This document shows positions 46,839-55,382 of a DNA stretch of 64,000 bases, in pieces. Source of the DNA: Weissella oryzae SG25 (GTDB taxonomy: Bacteria; Bacillota; Bacilli; Lactobacillales; Lactobacillaceae); the NCBI RefSeq assembly GCF_000691805.2, contig NZ_DF820488.1:86542-150541 (forward strand), given 5' to 3'. Under the pieces are notes generated by a model. It was not told the DNA's origin and made no database searches. It saw only the letters and a program-made list of their open reading frames with translations. The position numbers and the translations under genes were made by a program. Numbering within the stretch: position 1 is the stretch's first letter; each line of letters starts with the position of its first letter.

Positions 46839-46912
46839 TATAATAATTGTGAAAATATTAACAGAAAGAATTTCATGTTTGTAAGCACTAACTTTGGTTA
46901 GTGCTTTTTTGT
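46839..46912 (+). ncRNA. candidate short RNA: promoter and terminator about 60 bases apart
   Basis: TGGTATAAT (extended -10, TATAAT at 46839-46844) would start an RNA near 46851. A strong terminator, AAGCACTAAC / GTTAGTGCTT with loop TTTG and a T-run, lies at 46882-46909. The only ORF inside is eight codons (MFVSTNFG) with a weak SD. A small RNA of about 60 bases is plausible; no family recognised. Confidence 0.35.
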
Positions 46913-47107
46913 GTGCCAACCTAATGTTTAGTTTCAAATGTCCTCTGTTGATAAATTATTCTATTTCAATTACGTATGCCCAGTAAAAAAGTATCCAAAA
47001 CACTATGATTAGTAAAAATATTTACCCACTTTTAAATAATATTGAAAGGTAGTAATTCCAAAAAGCTTATTACCCTACCAATTCTTTAACGTACTTACTT
47101 GTGTTCT

Positions 47108-47296
47108 TTATCTAATCTGCTTTAAATCAACCAAATTCATGTAGTCATCATAAAGTACTTGATAATAGTGGCCAAGTACTTGCACATACCAACCTAAGGC
47201 CATGCTAAATTGCCAAATCACTGCTGTGCTAGGATTTTTAATCTCAAGTAAATCTAAAATATTCATATTAAGTGGTTTAACAGTATTTGCATCCAT
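47108..47296 (-). CDS. hypothetical protein, 62 residues
   Basis: MDANTVKPLNMNILDLLEIK... ends YYQVLYDDYMNLVDLKQIR. It is rich in aromatic residues, with no signal peptide and no clear membrane helix. The SD GAGGAG lies nine bases before the ATG, which is the main support. No family recognised; no clear terminator. Confidence 0.5.
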   Translation of the reverse strand: MDANTVKPLNMNILDLLEIKNPSTAVIWQFSMALGWYVQVLGHYYQVLYDDYMNLVDLKQIR

Positions 47297-47580
47297 AATT
47301 TCATGCTCCTCAAATTGAATTTATAAGTAAGTATGCCCAAAATTTTTGAATAATTTAGCCATTAAACGCGATTAATTTATGTAAATTAACAGAAAATTCT
47401 AATTATATCTTACATTAAAGTTCTGCCTTATCATAAGAAGCCTAGTTTAATCTAGGGTTAAAATTCAAAAATATCCGCACTTAAAATTTGCATGTGCCTA
47501 GACTAGCAATTGCGATATTCAAGTCGCACTGTGCCTTAATAAATTTTGCCAACCATTTTATTTAGTTAGTGCTAGACTTA
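47297..47580. other. gene-free stretch between divergent genes
   Basis: About 280 AT-rich bases between the 62-residue gene and the dipeptidase promoter. No operator recognised. Confidence 0.35.
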
Positions 47581-47586
47581 TATAAT
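47581..47586 (+). promoter_or_regulatory. -10 box of the dipeptidase operon
   Basis: TATAAT, 28 bases before the GTG start. The -35 region (TTTATT near 47557) is weak. Confidence 0.4.
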
Positions 47587-47613
47587 CAAGGTTAAATATG
47601 AAAGGAAGCATAG

Positions 47614-49044
47614 GTGTTATTTATGTTTACAAATGAAAATTACCAAAAAGTTCGTAAAACTTGTACTACAATCTTAGTTGGTAAAAAGGCCTCAATTGAC
47701 GGTTCCACCATGATTGCCCGTAATGAGGACGGTGGTGAAGAACCTAATCCACAACGTTTTGTTATTATCACCCCTGACCAACAACCTCGACACTATCAAT
47801 CATCGCTTAACGCCCTAAGCTTGGATTTGCCAGATAATCCCTTACAGTATAGTTCAACTCCTGATGCTAGTTCTAATGATGGCATTTGGGCAGCTGGCGG
47901 AATTAATAGTGCCAATGTGGCAATGACGGCAACCGAAACCAGCACTACTAATCCGCAGATTCTAGCCCTTGATCCGTTCGTTGAAGACGGGCTTGGCGAA
48001 GCTGATATCACAACCCTAGTATTACCATATATTTATTCAGCTCGAGCTGGTGTGGAACGCTTAGGCGCCTTGCTTGAAGAATTTGGTACCTATGAATCTA
48101 ACGGTATTGCGTTTTCAGATCAAGATGAAGTTTGGTATTTCGAGACAATTGGTGGTCATCACTGGGCTGCCATCAAAATTCCGGATGACGCCTATGTAAT
48201 TGCGCCAAACCGTTTTAACATCGATTCTTTTGATTTGGCGGCTGAAGACACCTTATACTCTGCCGACCTAAAGACTTTTGTTACTGATAATAATCTTAAT
48301 CCTGACACTAATGCCTTTAATCTACGACACATTTTTGGTAGCTCTAGCGATAAAGATATTCGCTATAACAATCCACGTGCATGGTACGTTCAAAAATATC
48401 TAACTCCTGAAATCAAACAACTTCCTGAAGACCAAGATTTACCTTTTATCAACCACAGTCAGCGTAAAATTTCACCAGCTGATATTAAATACTTACTTAG
48501 TTCACACTATCAAAATACGCCTTACGACCCATATGAAGATGCGGTTGAAGCAAATAAATATCGTTCCATTGGTTTAAATCGTAATCAAGAGGTGCATATC
48601 TTACAACTGCGTCCCTTATCCATCCCTGCACTGGTAGCTGTGCACTGGTTAGCTTATGGACCAAATCCTTTCAATGAATTGGTTCCATTTTATGCTAGCG
48701 TTACTGATACTCCATTACCTTATCGTGATACTTCAGCTGACTTTAGTACTGACGATGTTTACTGGTTAGTAAGAATCATTGCTGTCATTGGTGACAGTAA
48801 TTATGCCCTCTATCATGATATGATTGAGCAGTTTGCTATGGAAACCTTAACTGCTTGCTTGAAATTGCGTAATGAAAGTGACCAGGCCATCATACAAACT
48901 GCCGGTGCTAATTCAGACCAAATTTTAGCTGATACGAATACTGCAATGGCTGCCCTCTATCTAAAAAATACACGCCACTTACTCAATAAAATGGTCAAAT
49001 TAGCTTCGGCGAAAATGAAACTACATTTTAATTTGAATGATTGA
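47614..49044 (+). CDS. C69-family dipeptidase (PepD-like)
   Basis: 476 residues. The N-terminal nucleophile Cys17 is in [20 protein letters not shown], followed by ARNEDGG, the signature of Ntn-hydrolase dipeptidases of lactic acid bacteria. The first 16 residues would be removed by self-cleavage. It splits dipeptides in the cytoplasm. The start is GTG with AAAGGA seven bases before it; the later ATG (residue 4) is too far from the SD. Operon with the channel gene 20 bases downstream. Confidence 0.9.
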   Translation: MLFMFTNENYQKVRKTCTTILVGKKASIDGSTMIARNEDGGEEPNPQRFVIITPDQQPRHYQSSLNALSLDLPDNPLQYSSTPDASSNDGIWAAGGINSANVAMTATETSTTNPQILALDPFVEDGLGEADITTLVLPYIYSARAGVERLGALLEEFGTYESNGIAFSDQDEVWYFETIGGHHWAAIKIPDDAYVIAPNRFNIDSFDLAAEDTLYSADLKTFVTDNNLNPDTNAFNLRHIFGSSSDKDIRYNNPRAWYVQKYLTPEIKQLPEDQDLPFINHSQRKISPADIKYLLSSHYQNTPYDPYEDAVEANKYRSIGLNRNQEVHILQLRPLSIPALVAVHWLAYGPNPFNELVPFYASVTDTPLPYRDTSADFSTDDVYWLVRIIAVIGDSNYALYHDMIEQFAMETLTACLKLRNESDQAIIQTAGANSDQILADTNTAMAALYLKNTRHLLNKMVKLASAKMKLHFNLND

Positions 49045-49064
49045 ACAATCGAAAGGAGTTTTTT

Positions 49065-49640
49065 ATGTCAAAGGCACGCCTAGAAGCCTTTAGTGATGGT
49101 ATTTTTGCCATTATTATTACAATAATGGTTCTTGATATTCATATTCCAGCTAATGGCCACTGGACTGCTTTATTAGCGCCCAACTTTTATCATCCAGTGT
49201 TAGCTTACTGCATTAGTTTCCTGCTAGTAACTAGTTTTTGGATTAGTCATCATAGTATGCTCCTACCGTTAAAAAAGGTCGATCGCACAATTCTTTGGGT
49301 CAATATCTTAGCTCTGTTTCCAATTTCATTAATTCCACTTGCTACAGACTGGTTTGGTGAGTTTCCAAGTGCAATCGCCCCAAGCATTATTTATGGCATA
49401 ATTTATATGGCAACTATTTTAGCCCTTTATTTGTTAAGCCATATAATTACTAAGCGCATTAGCGATATTGATATTCAAAAACATATGTACAAAACTAATC
49501 ACGTTCGCTTATATTTTTTACTCTTCGGTGCTTTAGGAATCGCTGGTTCTTTTTTTCTACCCTACCTAATTGGTCTTGTAATTCTAATCATTACTATAAC
49601 TTGGTTAGCCTGGACGATTTGGATAGCTAAACCCGACTAA
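49065..49640 (+). CDS. second TMEM175-like (DUF1211) membrane channel protein
   Basis: 191 residues, six membrane segments. The pore motif ARLEAFSDGIFAIIITIMVL matches the TMEM175 family (R-x-x-x-F-S-D). The FWISHHSMLLP segment is also typical. AAAGGAG precedes this ATG; the longer ORF starts inside the dipeptidase gene. It is a paralogue of the gene at 35161. Confidence 0.88.
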   Translation: MSKARLEAFSDGIFAIIITIMVLDIHIPANGHWTALLAPNFYHPVLAYCISFLLVTSFWISHHSMLLPLKKVDRTILWVNILALFPISLIPLATDWFGEFPSAIAPSIIYGIIYMATILALYLLSHIITKRISDIDIQKHMYKTNHVRLYFLLFGALGIAGSFFLPYLIGLVILIITITWLAWTIWIAKPD

Positions 49641-49650
49641 AAAATAAATT

Positions 49651-49699
49651 AAAAAAGGTCAGTCCACTAATTATAAAAATTGGTGAACTGACCTTTTTC
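49651..49699. terminator. bidirectional terminator
   Basis: Arms AAAAAGGTCAGT...CAC...AATT and complement, with two mismatched positions and an A/T-run on each side. It serves the channel gene and the B3/4 gene. Confidence 0.88.
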
Positions 49700-49704
49700 T
49701 TGTT

Positions 49705-50415
49705 TTATAAAGTAGTTGTCTTTGCTTCAATCGTTATACGGTGAGCATCCCCGGTAGTTCCAAATTCACTCAGTGCTGCTGCTTGTAATGCTACTAGTGC
49801 TGCTTGAGCACGCGTTTGTTGCTCTTCATTTAATGCTTCCAAAACCAACACAACATTCTTAGTGTCTTCCGTCAACATTGTGCGTTGTGCCTCTCGCCAA
49901 TTAAAGCAACGGCATACAGCGCCACTATTGTCATAGTAAATCACTTCACCCGGCAATGCTGGCTCGTCTGCTTCAGCCCCAAGTGGTAAGAAGGACTCAC
50001 CACCCTGAGCCACTCCTAAATGTAAGTCACCATCAAGCTTATCAATATCCTCTCCACCGGCAGGTAGGGCAAAAGATAACGAAATACTATTATAAATATC
50101 AACTAGGGGGTTAATTGTTCCTAAGAGCTTGCCTTGGTCAATTCGCTTCAACAATGCTTCAATTGATGAGCGTGCCCCCTTCTTAGTCTTAAATTTAGTA
50201 TAGGCTGCCCGCCACTCAGCAATCACTTGGTTTTGACTAAAGACATCTTCGGTCAAAAAGGTTTTAGCCGTTTTTTGCGCCTCAGCTAACAAGCCAGCAA
50301 AATGTGCATCTTTGCTAGGATCAACTTCATTTTTAATATCCTTTAATACAAGTAAATTAATCGTTGCTTCTGGAAACAGCGCCCAAAATTCATCATCAAC
50401 AGTAACATTTTTCAT
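49705..50415 (-). CDS. B3/4 domain protein
   Basis: 236 residues. The B3/B4 domain of phenylalanyl-tRNA synthetase beta chain is seen in NPLVDIYNSISLSFALPAGGEDIDKL and LPGEVIYYDNSGAVCRCFNWREAQRTML. Stand-alone forms are thought to act on mischarged tRNA or amino acids, but function is not settled. It overlaps the acetyltransferase gene by four bases (ATGA). SD AAGGAG. Confidence 0.85.
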   Translation of the reverse strand: MKNVTVDDEFWALFPEATINLLVLKDIKNEVDPSKDAHFAGLLAEAQKTAKTFLTEDVFSQNQVIAEWRAAYTKFKTKKGARSSIEALLKRIDQGKLLGTINPLVDIYNSISLSFALPAGGEDIDKLDGDLHLGVAQGGESFLPLGAEADEPALPGEVIYYDNSGAVCRCFNWREAQRTMLTEDTKNVVLVLEALNEEQQTRAQAALVALQAAALSEFGTTGDAHRITIEAKTTTL

Positions 50416-50948
50416 AACGTTTTTACTCCTTCGTCTAATTCGATGGCCATAATCAAGTCACGTTGTTGTGAGCCACCAAGTGTAAATACATGTTCAGAAA
50501 TAGGCTGGTAGCCCATTGACGCATAAAAAGCCAATGCCCCCTTATTATGCTCCCAAACACCTAACCATAATTTTTTGAGTTGCGCGGCCCGGGCATAGGC
50601 AAAAGCATAGTCCATTAAAGCTTTGCCAAGCCCCAAGCGTTTAAAGCGCTCCAATATATAAATTCGTTCAACTTCTAAATAATCGGCTGACATCGGTTCT
50701 GACTGCGCCTTCCCGCGGTTTAACTTTAGATAACCAGCTAAATTTTGCTCATGGTAGATAAAAAAGAAATCACTATCAGCTTGTGCCAACTCTTGAAGCA
50801 ATTTTGGTTGATTATACCGTGCCTCATTGTGTTTTTGTATATCAGATTCACTGTTAAAAGGGGCAAACGTTTCCGTAAACGTCCTCACACTAATCGCTTG
50901 TAATTGAGCAACCATGCTTGCATCTACTGGCACAATCTCGCTTGTCAT
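50412..50948 (-). CDS. GNAT-family N-acetyltransferase
   Basis: 178 residues. The acetyl-CoA site is in RIYILERFKRLGLGKALMDY, followed by LGVWEHNKGALAFYASMGYQ. Of the spermidine/amino-acid acetyltransferase-like kind, target unknown. Very strong SD TTAGGAGGT. It lies between the MarR regulator and the B3/4 gene in one operon. Confidence 0.88.
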   Translation of the reverse strand: MTSEIVPVDASMVAQLQAISVRTFTETFAPFNSESDIQKHNEARYNQPKLLQELAQADSDFFFIYHEQNLAGYLKLNRGKAQSEPMSADYLEVERIYILERFKRLGLGKALMDYAFAYARAAQLKKLWLGVWEHNKGALAFYASMGYQPISEHVFTLGGSQQRDLIMAIELDEGVKTL

Positions 50949-50957
50949 CTCGACCTC

Positions 50958-51410
50958 CTAATATTTACGTACTTGGCCTTTTTTTACCGCACGCCAATCA
51001 GCATAAACGTTCGCATCCATACGTTCCAACAAACTATTCAGGGTTGCGATTTCTTCGGTTGAAAAGCCGGTCAATGCAACCGCCGTTGAATAATCATTTT
51101 CCCGTAAAATAACTTGGGCAAATGTTTCGCCGGCCGCTGTGATATAAAGATGCTTTATTTTTTGATTATTTAAGTCATCCACTTTTGTAACTAAGCCGTT
51201 TTTAACCAATTTTTGTATGGCGCGATTGCTTGTTGTTCGATCAACCGCAATCATCTCAGCCAAACGTTCCTGGATTATCCCCGGGTTTTCTAAAATTCGC
51301 ACTAAATATAAATACTGCCCTTTAGCTAAATCAAATTTTTTGAATTCTACATTTGCAATCGAGTCTAAAGCCCGACCGATATTGCCAATAATACGTAAAG
51401 TATTTGCCAA
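50958..51410 (-). CDS. MarR-family regulator
   Basis: 150 residues. The winged helix spans about residues 35-95 (IIQERLAEMIAVDRTTSNRA, IQKLVKNGLVTKVDDLNNQK). The start is TTG six bases after GAGGGGG. First gene of the MarR-GNAT-B3/4 operon. An inverted repeat upstream of its start is a likely operator. Confidence 0.87.
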   Translation of the reverse strand: MANTLRIIGNIGRALDSIANVEFKKFDLAKGQYLYLVRILENPGIIQERLAEMIAVDRTTSNRAIQKLVKNGLVTKVDDLNNQKIKHLYITAAGETFAQVILRENDYSTAVALTGFSTEEIATLNSLLERMDANVYADWRAVKKGQVRKY

Positions 51411-51442
51411 ATTTGTCCCCCTCTTAACATTACTATCTAATG

Positions 51443-51458
51443 ATTATTGCACAATAAT
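51443..51458. promoter_or_regulatory. MarR-type operator candidate
   Basis: ATTATTG-CA-CAATAAT, a perfect inverted repeat, overlaps a possible promoter (TTGTAT, 17 bases, AATAAT). Its place between the MarR operon and the VOC gene suggests autoregulation and perhaps control of both. Confidence 0.5.
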
Positions 51459-51599
51459 GATGTAAATACAACATTATTCCGACGATAAATTTTTTAACTA
51501 ATGAGTTGCTTAAACAGCATTCCAACAGTAATTTTATGGTACAATCTAGCTGTTGAATACGTTTTCATTAATTTTCAATATTGAGAGGAAGATAACACG

Positions 51600-52385
51600 A
51601 TGACAGTTGAACAAAACCAAGGCCTCCCTGCTTGGGTTGACCTATTTGTTGATGATATTGATAAAGCTCGCACCTTTTATGAAGAATTATTTGGCTGGAA
51701 AATCCAAGCCATAACCAATTCTGACTCAGACGAACCTTTTTATCTAATTAGTAACCAAGGTGCTAGTCTAGGTGGCTTGATGCATAAAATGAACCCTTAT
51801 CAACCAGCTGCTTGGCAAACTTATTTCAAAACTGCTGATATTGAGCAAAGTATCGAAACTGTCCAGAGCGCTGGTGGACGTATCTATATGCCGGCCACTG
51901 AAATGCCTGGTGGCTTCTTTACCTTTGCTTCAGGTCTAGCTGATGAACCGTTTGGAATCGTAGAAACCGAAAATACTTTTGCAGCCCTCAATCGTAATTT
52001 ACCTGGCGATCTTTGCTGGTTTGAATTAGAAGTAAATAAAAACTTTTCAGAAGTGGCCAACTTTTATACAACCGTCTTTGATTTTCAATATACTAAATCA
52101 GCTGATACTGATGATTTCCGCTACTATACTTTTGGCCCAGATGCTAAAAAACAAGCTGGCGGCCTCTTTGATAGTAGTAAAGACTTCCCAGCCTACTTAA
52201 ATGGTTTTGCTCAATGGGCAGTAACCTTTGCCGTTGCTGATGTTCATACCTTCGCTACCGAAGTCACCCGACTAGGCGGTTCTGTTGAAGCAACAAGTTT
52301 TGATACTCCATATGGTGATTTTGCGATGGTTCGTGACCCACAAGGTGCTTTCTTTGTCGCAATGCGGCCTGAACCCGCTCAATAG
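51600..52385 (+). CDS. two-domain VOC (glyoxalase/bleomycin-resistance-like) protein
   Basis: 261 residues with two vicinal-oxygen-chelate domains, about 8-125 (WVDLFVDDIDKARTFYEELF) and 132-258 (WFELEVNKNFSEVANFYTTV). Metal or substrate residues cannot be fixed by eye. Divergent from the MarR operon. Likely a detoxifying or dioxygenase-like enzyme; substrate unknown. Confidence 0.85.
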   Translation: MTVEQNQGLPAWVDLFVDDIDKARTFYEELFGWKIQAITNSDSDEPFYLISNQGASLGGLMHKMNPYQPAAWQTYFKTADIEQSIETVQSAGGRIYMPATEMPGGFFTFASGLADEPFGIVETENTFAALNRNLPGDLCWFELEVNKNFSEVANFYTTVFDFQYTKSADTDDFRYYTFGPDAKKQAGGLFDSSKDFPAYLNGFAQWAVTFAVADVHTFATEVTRLGGSVEATSFDTPYGDFAMVRDPQGAFFVAMRPEPAQ

Positions 52386-52401
52386 GTAATCTATTAGACA
52401 A

Positions 52402-52431
52402 AAAAACCGAAAGTTCACACTTTCGGTTTTT
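52402..52431. terminator. bidirectional terminator
   Basis: Perfect 13-bp stem AAAAACCGAAAGT with loop TCAC; A/T-runs on both sides serve the VOC gene and rbsU. Confidence 0.92.
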
Positions 52432-52473
52432 ATTTATTCTTAAAGCACTTTTATGTGCCGAGAATATTTTATT

Positions 52474-53388
52474 TTACTTCAAGAATGCCGTTACTGAAGC
52501 TGAAATCACGATTGCAACTAAGCCAAGTGAGATAACAGCCCATTCCTTCTTAGTTTTGAAGATTCGCATAACCACGATTCCTGAAACGGTTGCACCGACG
52601 ATTGATACTTGTGAAAGTACGAAGCCGGTTGCCAAGCCAAGCATTTCTGGTTGTGCAGACACTAGGTATCCTAGAGCGGCCATCGCAAAGAAGAAACCAG
52701 AGAAGATTTGCTTATAAGTTGTAGCTTGCTTAAAGATGTTGTTATGGTTTTTAACTGTTTCATAAATACCCAACAACAAACCAAAGGTTGCCATACCAAT
52801 TGCTTGTGGCAAGAACATATGCAAACCATCGACCCCATTACTGGTATATTGTGGCAAAATTCCATACAAAGAATAACCAATTTGTGCAATTAGCAATAGG
52901 CCAACTGCCTTAATCAACAATTCCTTGTTTCCAGCCGTCTTCTTTTCTTGATAGGTCGTCAAGTAAGCTCCTAGCAAGATAACGATAACTGCAATTCCAC
53001 CATAAATCTTTGAAGTTGGTGTACTCCAGTTACCTAGCATGATTACACCCCAAAGAACATTGGCTGTAATTTGGAAAGCAGTTGAAATTGGCATCGCTTT
53101 AGCTGAACCAAGTACATTTCCATCCGCATCCTTCATTCCAAAGGCAACAATTGTCAAAACATTTCCAAAGGCCCAGGCAGCTCCAGAAGCAAATGAAAGC
53201 CAAAAATCGCTGCCACCAGGAATTGACATCCCATTAACTAAAACTAAAACAATCGCAACAATTAAGGTTCCCCAAGTGGCTCCAAAAATACCTTGCACTG
53301 GCTTACCGCCAAAAACTGAAACTAGTGTTGGATAGGCACTCCATCCAATAATTGCAAGTGCTGCAAATAATAATCCTACAATATTCAT
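52474..53388 (-). CDS. rbsU: ribose uptake protein, GRP family
   Basis: 304 residues, ten membrane segments, typical of the glucose/ribose porter family (GWSAYPTLVSVFGGKPVQG, MPISTAFQITANVLWG). Proton-driven ribose uptake is the known role in lactobacilli, replacing the ABC system RbsABC. Third gene of the ribose operon, after rbsD. Confidence 0.9.
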   Translation of the reverse strand: MNIVGLLFAALAIIGWSAYPTLVSVFGGKPVQGIFGATWGTLIVAIVLVLVNGMSIPGGSDFWLSFASGAAWAFGNVLTIVAFGMKDADGNVLGSAKAMPISTAFQITANVLWGVIMLGNWSTPTSKIYGGIAVIVILLGAYLTTYQEKKTAGNKELLIKAVGLLLIAQIGYSLYGILPQYTSNGVDGLHMFLPQAIGMATFGLLLGIYETVKNHNNIFKQATTYKQIFSGFFFAMAALGYLVSAQPEMLGLATGFVLSQVSIVGATVSGIVVMRIFKTKKEWAVISLGLVAIVISASVTAFLK

Positions 53389-53408
53389 TTTTCCCCTTGT
53401 ACCCTAAC

Positions 53409-53831
53409 TTACTTGATTGCTTCCCCAACAAAATCAACATTTGACTCCAAAACAATGTTTGAGAATGGTGTCGTTTCACCAGTCCGTACTGTCGCAATAT
53501 TATTCTCATCACGACTCATTGCCTTTAGTTCATTATGTGAAATCCAAACAATTTCAACATCTGAATCTAATAGCGCCTCAATTGCGGCTAATTGACTTGG
53601 ATTCTCTGTCTTGATTTCTTCGGCCAAATAAACTTTTTGCACTTTCATTTCTGAAAGTGTTGCTGCCAATACATCAATAAATAGCGGCAAGCCACGAACA
53701 ACTGCCAAATCAATTTTCCGACCGTCATCTTTAACTGGCAGACCAGAATCACCAATTGTTAGCCATTGGGTATGTCCAATTTCTGAAATAACATTTGACA
53801 ACTTAGTATTAAGCAAATTAGTTTTCCGCAT
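53409..53831 (-). CDS. rbsD: D-ribose pyranase
   Basis: 140 residues. RbsD turns beta-D-ribopyranose to the furanose form for the kinase. Signature residues: SNVISEIGHTQWLTIGDSGL near the N-terminus with the catalytic His, VRGLPLFIDVL and IVWISHNELKAMS. Between rbsK and rbsU. Confidence 0.93.
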   Translation of the reverse strand: MRKTNLLNTKLSNVISEIGHTQWLTIGDSGLPVKDDGRKIDLAVVRGLPLFIDVLAATLSEMKVQKVYLAEEIKTENPSQLAAIEALLDSDVEIVWISHNELKAMSRDENNIATVRTGETTPFSNIVLESNVDFVGEAIK

Positions 53832-53849
53832 AATAATTAGCCTCCTAGA

Positions 53850-54785
53850 CTACTTGTGTGCATTCAAGACAGACAAAACTTCAGCTTCAAGTGGAATACT
53901 TGGTTGTGCTCCAGCACGTGAAACAGTCAATGATGATGCAGCTGCACCATAGCGCATTGCTTCAGCCAAGTTATCCAAAGCCGGATTCAAACGAGTTGAT
54001 GTAGCACCAATAAATGTATCACCCGCAGCCGTAGTATCAACAGCGTTTGTCTTAAAGGCTGGTACAATTCCCTCATCACCATTCTTACGCATGAAGAAAG
54101 CACCCTCTGAACCAACAGTAATGATTACTGTGTCCACACCACGTTCGAAATAATACTGAGCATTCTCAATCATTGAGTGCTCATCAGTAATTTCAATCTC
54201 AGTTAATAGGAAAGTTTCATGCTCATTTGGTGCAATGATGTCAGTCAAAGCTAATAATTCTGCTGGTAAACCACCAACTTCTGGCATTGGAGCAGGATTC
54301 AAAATTGTCTTAACACCATTTTCGTGAGCAATTTTAAAGGCTTCAATTACTGTTTCCATTGATGTTTCAAGTTGGGCAATTACAAATTCTGATTCAGCAA
54401 TTGCTGAGGTGTGCTCACGCACATCAGCTGCTGTCATATCCGCATTGGCACCACCATAAATATAAATCAAGTTATCACCAGTCTCAGCTGATACTGTGAT
54501 ATATGCTTGACCAGTTTCTTCAGTAGCAGACCGCATTACATGATCTGTCATTAGATTTGCAACATTCATGTTCTTTGCAATGTCAAATTCTTGACCAACT
54601 TTAGTAATCATATTAGTTTTCACACCTGAACGAGCAACGGCAACCCCCTGGTTCAAGCCCTTGCCACCCATTGCTTCAACTAAATGATTAGGCGTGTGAA
54701 TAGTTTCACCACTATTCCCAAAACGAGGGACAGCCACTACCTTATCAATATTGGTTGACCCTAAAACTGTAATAACATTTGCCAT
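53850..54785 (-). CDS. rbsK: ribokinase
   Basis: 311 residues, PfkB family. GGKGLNQGVAVARSG (N-terminal signature) and TTAAGDTFIGA with the catalytic Asp (about residue 250) are present. It phosphorylates ribose to ribose 5-phosphate. The longest ORF starts 26 codons earlier, but that extension is not seen in the family; the ATG here follows GAGGAA. First gene of the operon rbsK-rbsD-rbsU. Confidence 0.93.
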   Translation of the reverse strand: MANVITVLGSTNIDKVVAVPRFGNSGETIHTPNHLVEAMGGKGLNQGVAVARSGVKTNMITKVGQEFDIAKNMNVANLMTDHVMRSATEETGQAYITVSAETGDNLIYIYGGANADMTAADVREHTSAIAESEFVIAQLETSMETVIEAFKIAHENGVKTILNPAPMPEVGGLPAELLALTDIIAPNEHETFLLTEIEITDEHSMIENAQYYFERGVDTVIITVGSEGAFFMRKNGDEGIVPAFKTNAVDTTAAGDTFIGATSTRLNPALDNLAEAMRYGAAASSLTVSRAGAQPSIPLEAEVLSVLNAHK

Positions 54786-54877
54786 AATAAAATATTCCTC
54801 ATCTAAAATTTTTATGCGTTTTGAACTCCCCAAAACTTGTGGGTCAAATTTCTTTAAACCCATCTAGCAACTTGTAT

Positions 54878-54906
54878 AGTATAGTATGCTAACTAACATT
54901 TGTAAA
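54878..54906 (-). promoter_or_regulatory. promoter of the ribose operon
   Basis: TTTACA (54901-54906), 17-base spacer, TATACT (54878-54883). Confidence 0.6.
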
Positions 54907-54946
54907 TATAGTAAAACAAAGTTTCTAAACATTGATAAAAAAAGAT

Positions 54947-54982
54947 GTAAAACGTTTTCTTGTTTTAAGGTAAAACGTTTTT
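54947..54982. promoter_or_regulatory. tandem LacI-family operator boxes (RbsR-like)
   Basis: GTAAAACGTTTTC (54947-54959) and GTAAAACGTTTTT (54970-54982), 23 bases apart (about two helix turns), with the central CG palindrome of LacI-family sites. They lie 40-75 bases upstream of the -35 box. RbsR is the natural candidate, but no rbsR gene is in the window. Confidence 0.55.
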
Positions 54983-55382
54983 TTGAAATTGGTTATTTAT
55001 ATATTTTTTGCCTAGTTATTATATTTATTTAAAATATAACAATATTAGCTAATGCAAGGGTTATTTTGCCCAAAATTTTCATCATCATTACCATTACGAC
55101 ACCATTTTTTTTAGTTTATTTAGTTCAAACTCGTTTACTACTGAACAAATTTGGCAAAAATGTGAAATTTTTACTTATTTCTATATTAATACATCAAAAT
55201 TTCTTAGATCACTTAATTAAAGATAGCTAGTCACCAATAAAAATCACGTAAATTCATCCGCAAAAAAATTAATCTTTCGACATAATTAATCCTTACATTC
55301 CTTTTATCATGTAAGTAGTGATAGGCAGAACTTATTACTAACTAACAAAAATATATATCGGGACACGCTAAGGAGGCAGCTT
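54983..55382. other. gene-free stretch between rbsK and the baeRF-like gene
   Basis: About 400 very AT-rich bases. It must contain the promoter of the gene at 55383. No other structure recognised. Confidence 0.4.

Noticed and set aside
54945..54985. Catabolite (cre) sites in the ribose promoter region
   Set aside because: TGTAAAACGTTTTC has one base too many between TG and CG compared with the cre consensus, and two identical copies fit a dedicated LacI-family regulator better.
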